Assembly (NCBI GenBank): GCA_019775845.1
Contig: JADQAV010000044.1
Span: forward strand, 186,001-250,000
Length of the DNA: 64,000 nt
Reading direction: 5' to 3'
Source: Myrmaecium sp. VS I D KN 1
Taxonomy: Eukaryota; Ascomycota; Dothideomycetes; Valsariales; Valsariaceae
A model generated the notes under the pieces. The model saw nothing but the letters and a program-made list of their open reading frames with translations. It did not search any database and had not been told where the DNA came from. Position numbers and translations under genes: made by a program. The first letter of the stretch is position 1. Each line of letters starts with the position of its first letter. Shown in pieces: positions 34,678 through 46,764 of this stretch.

Positions 34678-36019
34678 AGATGATATCATAGAATCTTTTC
34701 GCGTTCCTTTTTCATGTTTTGATGATCATGATGGATGGTTCAAGTCACAGCGCGCGCGGCAACCATATATGAAGGCAAGATGGCAGGCTTGGGAGGATGG
34801 GTTGGCGTACCGCGTGTGTATGACTTGATGAAACTCTGGGAGAGAGAGAAGATGATTTTTCCATTTAACTAAAAAGCACTATATGGGCCTTTGGGATGAA
34901 ACACACTTTTTTTCCTTTCCCTCTTTTCACAACCACCAAGCTTCGCTACCACTACTGTACTCCCTACACGGCCATCGACAACACTTGTCATGTGGTTTCT
35001 GGTCAGATGAATGGAGGATATGTCCTCTTTTTCTCTCGTCTCTTCTCTTCCGTTAACATCTCTCATTTCATTCTATCTTCGCGGCACTTTCGTCTAGAAA
35101 CGCGAAACGGAAATCAGAATCATGACAATAAAATGTGCTCTGATATATTCATCCATAGTTGAACCTCCCCCCTTCTTTCTCATAAGCACGGAAAAGGAAT
35201 AACGGAAAGAAAGGAAATGGGTACATCAGGTACGGGAGTCCGGGACCGGATCTACGCCGTGATCGACGAGGAAAGACATGTTTGGAAACACATGAATCAA
35301 CTTGGATGAAGCTAGCATCGCTCGCGTTTTCATTCATTTACACACTCGCGAAGAGAAAACAAAGCCCTTTCGCCTTTACCTCGTCTGTGAACATGAACAC
35401 AGCCCCCTTCCTCGCTTTCCCACTCCGTCTCCCGCTGCGTCTCACACTCGCTCTGCTGCTCCGTGAGTGAGAAGACGCGAGGAAAAAAAGGCAGGATGAA
35501 GTAATGAGTATCCCACCGAAGGAGAGAGCGATCATAGAGAGAAAGGACAAGGAAAAGGTTAGGTTAGATTAGGAATTAACTTTTTCCACACTCGATTTTG
35601 GAGCTCTAATACCTCGTTCCTTCCTTTACTAACAACAGCAACAACGTCAAAGTCAAAGATCAAAAAAGATAAACGGTAGAAAAAGGGGATGACCCAAAAA
35701 GATACCAAGTTAAATATGCGCGGTGGTGGTAGTGGTAGCAGTGGTGGTACAGGACAAGAAACGGGTGGAAGGGGAAGGTGAACAAAAAGACACAAAGACG
35801 CCCTGCCCTTCTCTGATAGCAAAAACAATAACAGAAGTAAGAAGACCGACCGGAAAGGAAAACGAAACGGATAAGGAAACAACATTTTCCCCTTCTATAA
35901 TCCCCATCCTCCAACTTCCCACCGACTTTCTTGCTTCCCTCATAACCACATCCCATCAAGCCTATATAGTGAGGAAAAGGTAGAAGATGAACGCAGCAGC
36001 ACGCAACAAGGAAACCACT
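34678..36019. other. Convergent 3' region between Hsp110 and SEC7
   Basis: 1.34 kb holding both 3' UTRs. AT-richer than the flanking genes, with CA/GA-rich patches. No ORF with family character; the ORF starting at 35987 on the plus strand is antisense to SEC7. Confidence 0.5.
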
Positions 36020-39000
36020 CTACCGACCTCGACTCGCCCTCCTCGAAGCGCTGCCGCCGCCTCCCCCGAGGCCACCCTGACTAGCCACGCTGCCGCGCGG
36101 GCTCAGCGGGCCACCAAAGGTAGACGCAGCGTCGCGATCGCGGAGCATGCGAACGCGGGTGACGTCGACGCCGACCTGGCGCTCGAAGATGCGAGCGACG
36201 ACAGCCTGAACGGCGCGCTGGACGTCGAGCCCCATATCGGTGCCGAGGAGGTCGAGGAGGAGGGGTCCGAAGACGGGGACGTTCTGGGCGAAGGCGTCGT
36301 CGGGGAAGGCGAGGTAGCCCTCGAGCACGGTGACGACGACGGGCCGCCAGGTGAGGATGTTGCGCTGCTGGGTTTCCGGGTCGAGGGTGGCGTAGCTGGC
36401 GAGGATGTCGGCGCAGAGCGGCACGAGCGCGTCCGCCGTCTGCGCCCGGCTCGCCTTCCGCTCCTCCGACCCCTCGTCCGCGAACATCCGGAACAGGATC
36501 GCGACGTACACGCTCGCCGCCCCGGACTCCTGCTTCAGCAGGTTCGGCGGCTGCCGCATGAACCCTTCCCGGAACAGCCGCGCCCGCAGCTCCCGGTCCT
36601 CGTTGAACCGCTTCGCGAAGTGGTAGCTCCGCTTCAGCACCCCCATCAGCCGGAGCAGCTCGTGCGACGGGATCGCGTGGTAGGTGCTGTCGTTGGAGAA
36701 GAGCTCCGACACCGTCTCGATCATGAGCAGGGAGAGGACACACTTCGTGATGATCTGGTTGAAGAAGCGTCGGCGGGCCGCGGTCACAACGACGGGGGTT
36801 TGCTGCGCGGTGGGGGACGGCGGCCGGTAGTCTTCGAGGTGATCGGTCGCGACGGACTTTTGGGCGGGCAGGGGGGAGGGCATTCGGTCGGAGGCCGCGT
36901 TGGGGTTGTGGGGATCGGAAAGGGAGATGGCACTGCCGCGGCGCGGAGGAGTCCGGAGGCCGTTGATGCCAAGGCCCCGGTCGGAGGCCGAGTCCGTCGT
37001 GGCGTGCTCCTCCGAGTGGTTGAGGTTCAGGTTGTCCATGTTCTGATTGTCGCCGGGCGTCTGGGGCCGAGGAGCGGCTCCCGAGGTGGCGGCAGAAAAC
37101 AGGGCGGTCGCCTCGGTGCGAGCGAAGAGCTCGACGAAGGCGTTGACGATCTTGTGCCAGTGCTCCGGCTTGAACTTCATGACGTTCTGCAAGATCAGCT
37201 GCTGCAAGCAGTTGCTGCCGATGCGGGCCAGTGTGTCGTTCTCCTGGCAGATGCACAGAGCCAGCAACTCCAAAAACCGGTCCAGCATGTATTCCAGCGA
37301 GTCAAAGAAGTGGGTGAAGAGGTTGATCATGTTGCGGAGCGCCTGGATCATCGTGGTAGACAGCCAGACCGACAGCTCCTCGTGGTTGAGCACCTTCGAC
37401 ATCTCCGACTTCGACTTGAGCACCATGAAGATCGGGTAGAGCAGCTGGCGCCACAGGGTGTCCCAGAAGTCCTGCGGGAAATCGCCACCGTACTTGATGA
37501 GCGTCTCGAACAGATAGGTAAGAGCACTGCTGATATTAGCACCCACCCGCACGTCAGTAGAGGAAGCGAGTCAACATACCGAGATCGGACCTCCAAGTCC
37601 TCCCCAGTCATCAGCACATCATGGAACGCAAACAGCACCGGGAACCAGAACTGCTCCTCCTGCGTCTGACGCGTCGGCTGCTTCGGCAACGATCCGGCCG
37701 AGGGGGCATCCTGTGGCAGACCGGTCCGCGCCGAAAGCGGGCACTCCGGCGTGCGGAGCATCTTCGAGATGGCCGACTTGAGCAGCTCGATCGCCTGGAG
37801 AGACTTCTTCTGGAACTTATGGTTCTTGGAGAACTCCGTGAGGCAAACGATCAGGTCCGCGAAGGCGCCTTGAGAGATGACCACGCCGAACCGGGTGTTG
37901 TAGACCTGCGTCACGTTGTCGAAAGCCAGGCTAACGATACCCTCTGTTCCTCCGTCAGTAATCGAAGCGCGCAGTGGAAAGAAGGGAGGAACTCACCATA
38001 AGGCTCCCTCGCCGCTACCGTAAACACCCCAAACATCGTCCTCCATCCCGACCGGATATTCTCGCCACGCGCCTGGATCATCTGGATCAAGCAGCGAAGC
38101 ACCATGTCCTTAACGGCGACGACGGTGCTGTTGCTCATGATGTGCTCGAACGGCTTCAAAAAGTCCTTCTGGAACTTGAACCCGGGCAGCTCCTCGATCT
38201 CCATGAACTTCATCGACAGCTGGCGGAGCGAGTTGAGCGCGAAGAAGACGACGTTGGTGTTGGTGTGGCAGCCGACCTGGTTGAAGTGCTCGCCCAGGAT
38301 CTGCCAGATGTTCGTCCACTCGAACCGCACCCGCGTCATGTTGTACCCGCTGATCTCCACCAGCTTCTGCAGCGAGAACGTCCGCGGCGACTCGCTCTGG
38401 CCCGACGACTGGATCTCCTGCCAGCTCACCTGCGTCAGCGCCTTGACGAAGTACACGATGCCTTCGCCCGACAGGTTGGCCGTGTTGGTGAAGATGCGGT
38501 CGACGCTGCGGATGATGTCCGTCGACCGGCTCTCCTCGGCGATGTCGGCTTGGTACTGCACGTTTCCGCTGGTGGCGCGCCTGCCGTGCCGAGGGGGCAC
38601 TTGGAGCGATTTCCGCGAGTTTGGTGGGCTCTGCGTCTGGATGTGCGCCTTGAGAACGTCCGGCACGACCTTTTCGTCCACACCGGTGGAAATGAGTTGG
38701 AAGCGGTCCAGTTGGCTGATGCAGGTGAGGATATCCCTCCAGGACTCCTTGAGCAGGTCGCCTTCGTTGTGCGCGACCTCGAGGAGCACCTTGAGCGCCT
38801 CGACGTTTTTGGCCTTCATCTCGCTCAAGTTGTAGAGGTTGGTGAACTTGGTGAGGGCGGCGACGAAAGCCTGGCGAGGGTTCTCGAGGTCGAAGAGGCA
38901 GGAGATGCGGATGGCAAGTTTCAAGCCCTCACAGCACAGCTTGACCACTTCGAGGTTGTGCGTGTCCTGAGCTTGTCCGGAGAGCGCGGTGAGGAAGGGC

Positions 39001-42000
39001 ATCCAAGTCACCTCGAACATGGGACCAACATGCTTGAAAGAGGATGCGGGGATGAACTTGGAGACAGGAAGCTTGGAAGCCCCGCGCCGCTGAGCGCGCA
39101 GTAAGCTCTTGTAGAGCTGCTCCGTCTTCGTCGCCATTTCCTCTGCCGCCTGCACGTACGCCTCTCGCTGCAGATCGCGGCCGACGTTCGCCAAGGCTTG
39201 ACCGATACCGCCAGTGAGACCAGTAGTGGGTTGGGGTAGCATGCCGAGGTTCGCAGCGGTCTCGCGCTCCGTGTTGAGCACAATCTCATTGTTTGCGATC
39301 TCTTCAAAGATACCCCTTAGATACTCATCGGGTAGATCTGCATTGTCATTGATGCCGCGGTTGTTCTTGATGAAGTCCTCCGGCGTCATCCGCGGGCCCT
39401 TGAGCTTCGCGCTGTGCTGATCGGTGTTGAGCATGATGACGGAGTACGCGAGCACGTAGGCGGTGTCGGCGTTGGCGAAGGCGTTGGGGTTGCCCGAGAT
39501 GTAGCGCTCGGCGAACTTGAGCATGAAACGATCGATCTTCTGCGCTTCGCCGGGGAGACGGAAGCTCTGCAGGAAGCGGCGAAGAGCATCCACGAAGCGG
39601 ATTCGCGTGAAGTCCATGTTGTCCACGAAGGCGTGCATGATCGCGATGTTCTCCGGCTCTCCTTCTCCCAAGAACTCACCCAGCGTCTTTTTATCGATCT
39701 GATCGTTGTTGGCCAGGAAGAACCGCGCGATCGCCTGCGGGCTGTTCTCCGTGATGAAGCCTTCATCGAGAAGGATCTTCAAACCGCGCTTGGACTTGTA
39801 GTTGAACTGCCTGATGGCGTTCACCAACGCGGTCTTTCTCCGCTTGGCGTACTCCAGTTCGTTGGGATCATCTTCGGCCATCGGGGTGCCTGAAGGACTA
39901 TCTGTACCGCCGAGGTGAGGCGAGGGGGCGCCATCTCTCGTGTCCAGAGACATGCGCGTATCCTCTGAGACCCTCAATCCCGAGTTCTGCATGGTCGCTG
40001 CTGCATCTGTAAAGCCCTGCTGCGCCCAATTCACAAGCGATCTCAAGATCTCGACCAGCGCTTCGAGAGATTCTTGCTTCAGGGCGTATTCGGGGGGATA
40101 ACCGGGATCGGTGTCGGTCGGAGCGTGCATAGCAGCGGTCGACAGGGAGGGTGGAAGAGTCCCTTTGCTTTGCCAGTCAGAAGAGGCAGGCTGTTTGGCG
40201 TGCTGCTCTTGGAACACCTGCTGCTGCATGGGCGTGATGGCAACGGGGGTGCTTGATATCCTCGAAAGATGTTCAACTAGCCTTTGGTACATGTTATCGA
40301 GTGCGGTCCGGTCGCAATCATAGTTGAGATACATCTCAACCAGCGCTCGGGGGTCCGCCGCGAGCCTCATCAAGATCCGGAGGGTGATTTCTTTCTGGAA
40401 AGTAGGTGCCGTCCGCTTTTCCAGAATGGCGAAGTATATCTCCTTCAGGAAGACTTCGATCTCCTTCTTGAGCATGACGCGCAGGTACCGCAGCATCAGC
40501 CAGAAGATGTCACAGCTGACCTCGAAGACGTTCTTGACGGAGCTGGCGCCATTTCTGCTTAAGCTCAAGCAGAGGTATTGTTTGATCGCTTGAATGAAGG
40601 AAGTAGGCTCGTCGCTGCTGCTGCTCCGAATGGTGGCGTGGGGAGAGATGAAGACCGCCACGTTGTTGTGGATGATCGTTTGGATGATATGGAGGGAGAG
40701 TAGTTTGGAGCGCATGCCTTGCGACCGGACATCCAGGGCTTGATCGACCGGGAGGGACTTCGTGCTCAATCTACACATGGCACGGAAGACCAGATAGGCA
40801 TCTTTGACAAAGATCTCGTCTTCTTCATCCTCGTCGCCCTCGGATCCCTCGGGTGCAGCTCCTAGGTGACCACTCTCGGTTCTGTGAGGTTGCTTGCGCG
40901 TCTTGAGGCGTGTTACTAGCGTAGGCGCATTGTCATGAATCCTATCGTCGTTGAAGCTCATGTTGTTCTCGAAGCTTTGAAGAGTGATCTTAGGTCCGGT
41001 GTGCTTCTCCACAGGTTTATCACTGGGCACGTTTGATGTGCTTTCATTGGAGTCATCATCACCCTCCGCAGGGGCTTCCCCGTTGACATCAGGTCCATTG
41101 ATGCCCGCACCATTCTCTTCGCTCTCGTTCGAGCCATCTTCGGAGTTGCCCTGCCCCAATGACACTTGCGAAGGATTGAGCCGAGACTCCTTCAGTGCCA
41201 GCCGCGCCTTGACTCGTTCAAACACCGTTCCGACCATCTGTGTCAAGGCTCCTTGTGCCACTTGCTGGTTGGCGCTGGACTTGGACAGGAGGAAGATGTT
41301 GTATGTCAACCGCACCGCCTTCAGGAGACCGGCGCCGTGTACCACGATCTTGTCGTTCAAGATGGCCGCCAACAGCGACTTGACGATCTGCAATTGCACA
41401 TCGACGTGTGTCGCCTCGCCTTGGAAGCAATCGCAGATCGTATCAATCGCACGTTCGATCAAGGGTGGCTCTTCGGGGTTCACGGCGTGCGCCTCGGAGG
41501 GGGTTGAGAAGTATGAGTAGCTGATGAGCTTGCCGATGCAATCCAACGCAGCGATGACGACTTGCACCGTGTAGGCCTCGGACGCCAGCCGGAGGGGCTC
41601 AAAAAGAACCTCCGGGCTCATCCGCGACGGGTCATTGTCCTTGATCGCGCTCAACGCCTGCTGCGTGGCATCTCCGAGTTTCTTGTTCTTCCGTGCATCC
41701 TTCGAGTTCGCGATCGTTTCGAGGGCGGTGACTACGAACACAAGCGAGCTTCGACTCGGCCGCTGGGTGCTGACGGTGGCTGCTGTTGACTGGGAGTCTG
41801 TTCGAGGACGGCCAGGGGAAGCTGCGGGCTCCTCGGCGGAGGCCTCCTTTGGCGTTTCCTGAGGCGTCTGTACTTGCGGAACCGGCGGGGTAGACGGCGT
41901 CTCTTCCGACGCCTCCTGCAATGTCTCGGGCGTCTCCGTCGATTGTTCGGGTTGCGGTGATGATGGGGGTTCCTGCGACTGCTCTGCGGAGCTCTCCCCG

Positions 42001-42182
42001 GGGGCAGCGGGTTCGGGTTCCTCCTCCTGCGGCTCCTGCGGCTCCTGAGGCTCCTGCTCCAGCTGCTCTTCTTTTATGTTCTCCTCCTCCTGGTTCACCT
42101 GGTCGTACTGGGTATCTTCAATCTCGGACTCGGGTTCCGTAGGCTTGTCGACCTCCTCTGGTCTGGTATCCGCGTCGGCCAT
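36020..42182 (-). CDS. SEC7: Arf guanine-nucleotide exchange factor Sec7 (BIG family)
   Basis: Golgi/TGN Arf1 activator essential for secretion. Exons 42182-37997, 37943-37580 and 37529-36020 (introns 53 and 50 nt); 2019 aa, matching yeast Sec7 in size. After an acidic Gln/Pro/Glu-rich N-terminus comes the DCB domain (SLVFVVTALETIANSKDARK, then LFEPLRLASEAYTVQVV), then the HUS box in MYLNYDCDRTALDNMYQRL (about 612-630), the catalytic Sec7 domain (about 777-964) with the glutamic finger in FRLPGEAQKIDRFMLKF and NADTAYVLAYSVIMLNTDQH, and C-terminal HDS repeats. The splices rebuild REPYGEGIVSLAFDNV and LEVRSALTYLF. The second acceptor is a tandem CAGCAG. The C-terminal Ser/Gly tail is disordered. 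The start at 42182 (MADADTRPEE) is preferred to an in-frame ATG at 42383. Confidence 0.95.
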
Positions 42183-43368
42183 TCTGGTAGGGCGAAGGCG
42201 CCGAAAAGGCCCCGTGCTATCCGGCAGTGTAACGGCAATGGCAGAGATCAATGGTGCATCTCGCGGGGCCAAAGCTCCCCTGGAAAGTGTAGGAAAGAAA
42301 GGGACGGGACGGGTATCGGGGTGGAGTGGAGTGGTGGTTGGTCGCGGCGAGGTGTGTCGTGCCTGAATAAGCTTGCCTGCCACATTTCACTAAGGACGAG
42401 GATCGGTACCTCAGGCCAGGGTTCGGGGTCGGTAAGGCCATCGTATAGATTGACGCGCAACTCCGCTCCAGTGCCTCAGCAACCGCAGCTCCACGCCAGG
42501 AGCGGCGGACATGGAGAGATAATATACAGAACCCTTCGTCAACTTTGGTGCAACGAAGACGATCGTCACAAAAAAGGGCTTTTGAATTGCAAAAGGTACA
42601 TTTGTGTCTATTACACCCTTATAAACGTTACATTCACCTGGCTGGCGTAGAGAAATAATTCAGCTCGGACCCACTTCTCCCGATGACCACATTGATCAAG
42701 GAGATCCGTCTTCCATGCCGGTGTCCTAATCTTGTCAGGCTCATCGGCGTTGTTGCGGTCAATTCATGGCGGTTCCAGTTCTGTTGAGGCAAAGAGGCTG
42801 GAGGACCTGAGGTGTCCAGGGGTCTTCGGCGAACCCTACATTAGTCATGCAGCCGGCTGTAGCTGAGATATTGAAAAAAAAGATAACAAGTGTAATGTAC
42901 GTACGACGGACGCATCGAGATGGAGAAGCTGGATACCTACAGTTCTGTAGTAGACAAGTATAGTAGATGCGAACTACGACCGTCTTGATCATATCAATGG
43001 TGAGGAGTGTATTGTTCAAGGCGGATTGAGTAAACCTGGCCGCTCACTCGCCGTCTCGGACAAACACCCCGCAATGAAAGATGGGGGACGGGCGCCAAGG
43101 TTTCCGGTTCTTTTCTCACCCTCCGGACTCGTTTGCAAAAATCCCGTTCCCGAGAGGATTAGCTGCTGTTGGGGGGCCCTGAACTTTCACCTCCGTTCCT
43201 CACCTCCTTCCATCTCTCAACCTCGTCTTCGTCGATTCAATTCCCAGCGGGCGTCAAGGCCATTGACCTGCCTCGATCCCTTCTCCGTCTTCCCTTCAGC
43301 TCTTGCTCTTCCCTGTTATTTCCCCCCAGCTTCTCACTTTCTCCACCCGTCGCGGCGGCTCCTTGACC
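42183..43368. promoter_or_regulatory. Divergent promoter region between SEC7 and PDH E2
   Basis: 1.19 kb between two start codons. AT-richer in the middle (42560-43020), CT-rich for the 200 bp before the PDH E2 start. No gene and no clear regulatory motif seen. Confidence 0.45.
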
Positions 43369-45069
43369 ATGTCTACCGTCGCAACCGTGTTCGCCCGCAG
43401 CTCGCGGCAGATATATCAGCGAGGTTCAATTAGCTTGAAGGGAGGTCTGTCGGCCTCGAGGACGCAGGATTTCATCGCGTATGCATCCCTCCGACTGCCC
43501 TTGCGCTCTATCGGAGCTGACGCTGACCGTTGCCGCCCAACAGACGCCGCACTCCCGCTCTCTCCGCTCTTGCCAGATACTATGCCTCCAAGTGTAAGTC
43601 AACTTCGACAGATGTCTACTTGAATCACCATAGGCAATCCGCTTCGGCGCGTGGAGGATGCGATGTTGATGGATTTGCACAGCTTTCCCCCCGCATACCG
43701 TCGTCACCATGCCGGCGCTTTCCCCGACGATGACGGCAGGCAACATCGGCACGTGGCAGAAGAAGGTCGGCGACACGATCGCTCCCGGCGACGTTCTCGT
43801 CGAGATCGAGACGGACAAGGCGCAGATGGACTTTGAATTCCAGGAGGACGGTGTCCTGGCCAAGATCCTCAAGGAGTCTGGCGAGAAGGATGTCGCCGTT
43901 GGCAGCGTAGGTGACCCGCACGAGAACCCTTCGAATCGGATTTGCTGACAATTTTGTAGCCGATCGCTGTGATGGTCGAGGAGGGTCAGGACGTCTCCGC
44001 CTTCGCGGACTTCACCGTCGAGGACGCTGGCGGTGACAAGTCCGCCCCCAAGGAGGGCGCCAAGCAGGAGGCCTCCGAGGCTTCTGAGCCCCCGAGCAAG
44101 GACTCCCAGACCGCTCCCGAGCCCACGGAGACCCCGCAGGCCCAGGAGTCCGAGTCGACCGGTGGCAGGCTCCAGCCCGTCCTGGACCGCGAGCCCATCA
44201 TCAGCTACGCGGCCAAGAAGCTCGCTCTGGAGAAGGGCGTGCCGATCAAGGACATCAAGGGCTCCGGTCCCGGCGGTCGTATCACCGTCGCCGACGTGGA
44301 GAAGTTCAAGCCCGCCACCCCGGCGGCCGCTGCCCCGGGCGCTGCCGCTGCTGCGTACGAAGACATCCCCGCCACCAGCATGCGCAAGACCATCGCGACC
44401 CGCCTTACCGAGTCGATGAACAAGAACCCGCACTACTTCGTCGCCTCCACCATCTCCGTCACCAAGCTGCTCAAGCTCCGTGAGGCCCTCAACGCCTCCG
44501 CCAACGGCGCTTACAAGCTCTCCGTGAACGACTTCCTCGTCAAGGCGCTCGCCGTGGCGGCCCGCAAGGTGCCCGCGGCCAACTCCTCCTGGCGCGAGGA
44601 GGGCAAGGAGATCTTCATCCGCCAGCACCAGACGGTCGACGTGTCGGTCGCCGTGGCCACGCCGGTCGGCCTGATGACGCCGATCGTCAAGAACGTGAAC
44701 GGGCTCGGTCTGCAGAGCATCTCGGCGCAGATCAAGGAGCTCGGCAAGCGGGCCCGGGACGGCAAGCTCAAGCCGGAGGAGTACCAGGGCGGCACCATCA
44801 CCATCTCGAACATGGGCATGAACGACGCGATCGACCGGTTCACGGCGGTGATCAACCCGCCTCAGGCCACCATCCTGGCTATCGGCACCACCAAGAAGGT
44901 TGCCGTGCCCGGCGAGGTGGATGAGCAGGGCGTGCCGACGGTGGAGTGGGATGATCAGATTGTGATCACCGGCTCGTTTGACCACAAGGTCGTTGATGGC
45001 GCGGTTGGTGGTGAGTTTATGAAGGAGTTGAAGAAGGTGATTGAGAACCCGTTGGAGTTGTTGTTGTAA
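43369..45069 (+). CDS. LAT1: Dihydrolipoamide acetyltransferase, E2 of the pyruvate dehydrogenase complex
   Basis: Mitochondrial E2 that transfers the acetyl group from E1 to CoA. Exons 43369-43478, 43544-43593, 43683-43906 and 43960-45069 (introns 65, 89 and 53 nt); 497 aa. Exons 1-2 encode the Arg/Ser-rich mitochondrial presequence ([19 protein letters not shown], ending ALARYYASK). The lipoyl domain begins [19 protein letters not shown] (residue 63); the lipoylated lysine is in IETDKAQM (about residue 98). The peripheral-subunit-binding domain is at about 200-240 ([26 protein letters not shown]). The catalytic domain ends with the active-site motif [14 protein letters not shown]. The Ala/Pro/Glu linkers are typical. 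The three short 5' exons were solved by frame and by the [19 protein letters not shown] junction. Confidence 0.96.
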
Positions 45070-46764
45070 AGGGGGAGAGAGAGTAATCGTGAGGTATGAT
45101 ATGATGGGAGAGCGTGGGAAGTGGGAGTGGGAGTTTGTGTTGGAGAGATGGATTAGGGATATGTGATGGAGAGAGTGGAATCGGGAGAGATTGATTGATC
45201 GATTGTATGTGTTGCGTTTAAAAGAGAGGATCAGTTTAATTTCTTCGTTTTCTTCTTCTTTTGACCTTAACTTGAACGATGATTTTTTTCTCTTCTTATT
45301 TACCCTCCTCTTTCTACTCCGAATATTATTCAGGGGCCTTCTGCTTCTTCTCTAAGGGGGAAGAGAGTAGACTGAAAGTCCATCTGTTCTCTATTCTCTA
45401 TTCTCTATTATCTTTCTTATCCTCTTTCTTATTCTTCTTCCTTAATGAAAACTCCGTCTTTTATTTCTTCTTCTATTCCTTATTCTCCTCTTTTACCCTA
45501 TTCTACTATCCTTATACTATCTCTACCTACTTAGTTCCTACTATATATCCTCTTCCTCTTCCTCTTCCTCTTCCTCTACTCCCTCCTCCTACACCAGCCC
45601 ACACTTCTCTCGCTCCTCACCTCATCCCGTCCCTCCTCATTTCACCAAGGTAGTAGTAAAAGTCAACAAGGATCGAAACAAGGGTCAAGATAAGAGCGAA
45701 CCAGAGCAAACCAAGGGATAAGAACGAAGACCACATATCCCTACGTTCCTACATTTTCTATCCTGTATTCTGCCCCCCTATCCCGCGCTCCCCCATTAGG
45801 TATCGATCCCGTGTTCCAGTTCCGGGATCCCGTCCCCGTATCCCCTGCTGCCTGCGTTCACGCGGTATCCCGTTACTTGCTTATCCTACGCTTTCCCTGC
45901 GCCCCCGTATCCCGTGTCCCGTATCCCGTATCCCCCTTTTTCGACTCTTCCTATTCCTATTCCTATTCCTATTCCTATTCCTATTCCTATTCCTATTCCT
46001 ATTCCTATTCCTATTCCTATTCCTATTCCTATTCCTATTCCTGTGCCTGTTTAGGTACAGGTTCTCGAAAGAGCAGCACGGACGGCGACCCTACCCGGTT
46101 ATAGCAGGCTGGCCTAGCTGGCCTAGCTGGTAGACAGGCAGGCTAGGTTGATCGGCCGCCTTACAGGCCGGCTAGCTCCCGGGGACAGGGATTTCTTTAG
46201 CGGGGTCAGGACTTTTTTTGGTGTTACTGTCTTGATTGATTTTTCCGGTTTTAATTTTTTTTCTTCTTTTTTTTTCCTTCTATCTTTTGGGCTTTATTTG
46301 GTTTGCTTGGGAGGTGGTGGAATGCGGATGTGGATGTGGAAACGGGATGTGGAAACGAAATGTGCGAAGGGCTGGGATGTGGGATGTAGGACGTAGGAAG
46401 GAAGATGTGGATTTGGAAGGGGAAGACGTACGTACGAAGCAAGCCCAGGAAGTTCAAAGTAAAACAGTCTATCCATAGCTAGCAATCGTATATATACCCA
46501 TGCAAAATAGAAAGAAATCCATCGTTATTCATGCCCATCATCGCAAGTGAATCATCATCAAAACGTAAGAGCTCATCAACCATGCCAACAGAACATCCCT
46601 CCCGAAAGAAGGAGAAACATGCCGGAAAACAAAGGAAAAGAGGAGAGAAAGAGAGGAGAGACCCAGTCTCCAAGAAACAAAAGAGGAAAAAAAAAAAAAA
46701 AAAAAAAACCAAAAGCGAAAGGCGAGCACACATCACCCCCTCCCCTCAACCCCCCCCCTTAAAT
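45070..46764. other. Repeat-rich convergent intergenic region
   Basis: 1.7 kb between PDH E2 and the minus-strand BTB/disordered gene, holding both 3' ends. Polypyrimidine plus strand at 45240-45640 (with CCTCTT repeats at 45549-45578), TATCCCG-type repeats at 45900-45935, a 95-bp TTCCTA array (listed separately), GCTGGCCTA repeats near 46107-46130, GGATGTGGAAAC repeats near 46329-46360, and an A22 run at 46687-46708. No gene supported. Confidence 0.6.
45948..46042 (+). repeat. TTCCTA hexanucleotide tandem array, about 16 copies
   Basis: Uninterrupted hexamer array of 95 bp, followed by CTGTGCCTG decay. Composition differs from fungal telomere repeats (TTAGGG), so it is a microsatellite, not a telomere relic. 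Located between two convergent genes. Confidence 0.95.

Noticed and set aside
35987-37669. 560-codon plus-strand ORF
   Set aside because: Antisense of SEC7 last exon; no domain of its own.
45948-46042. Telomere-like or CRISPR-like array
   Set aside because: Unit is a plain hexamer without spacers and is not TTAGGG.
46687-46708. A22 run as the tail of a retroposed element
   Set aside because: No target-site duplication, LINE/SINE body or other element feature can be seen; more likely a homopolymer in the 3' UTR region.
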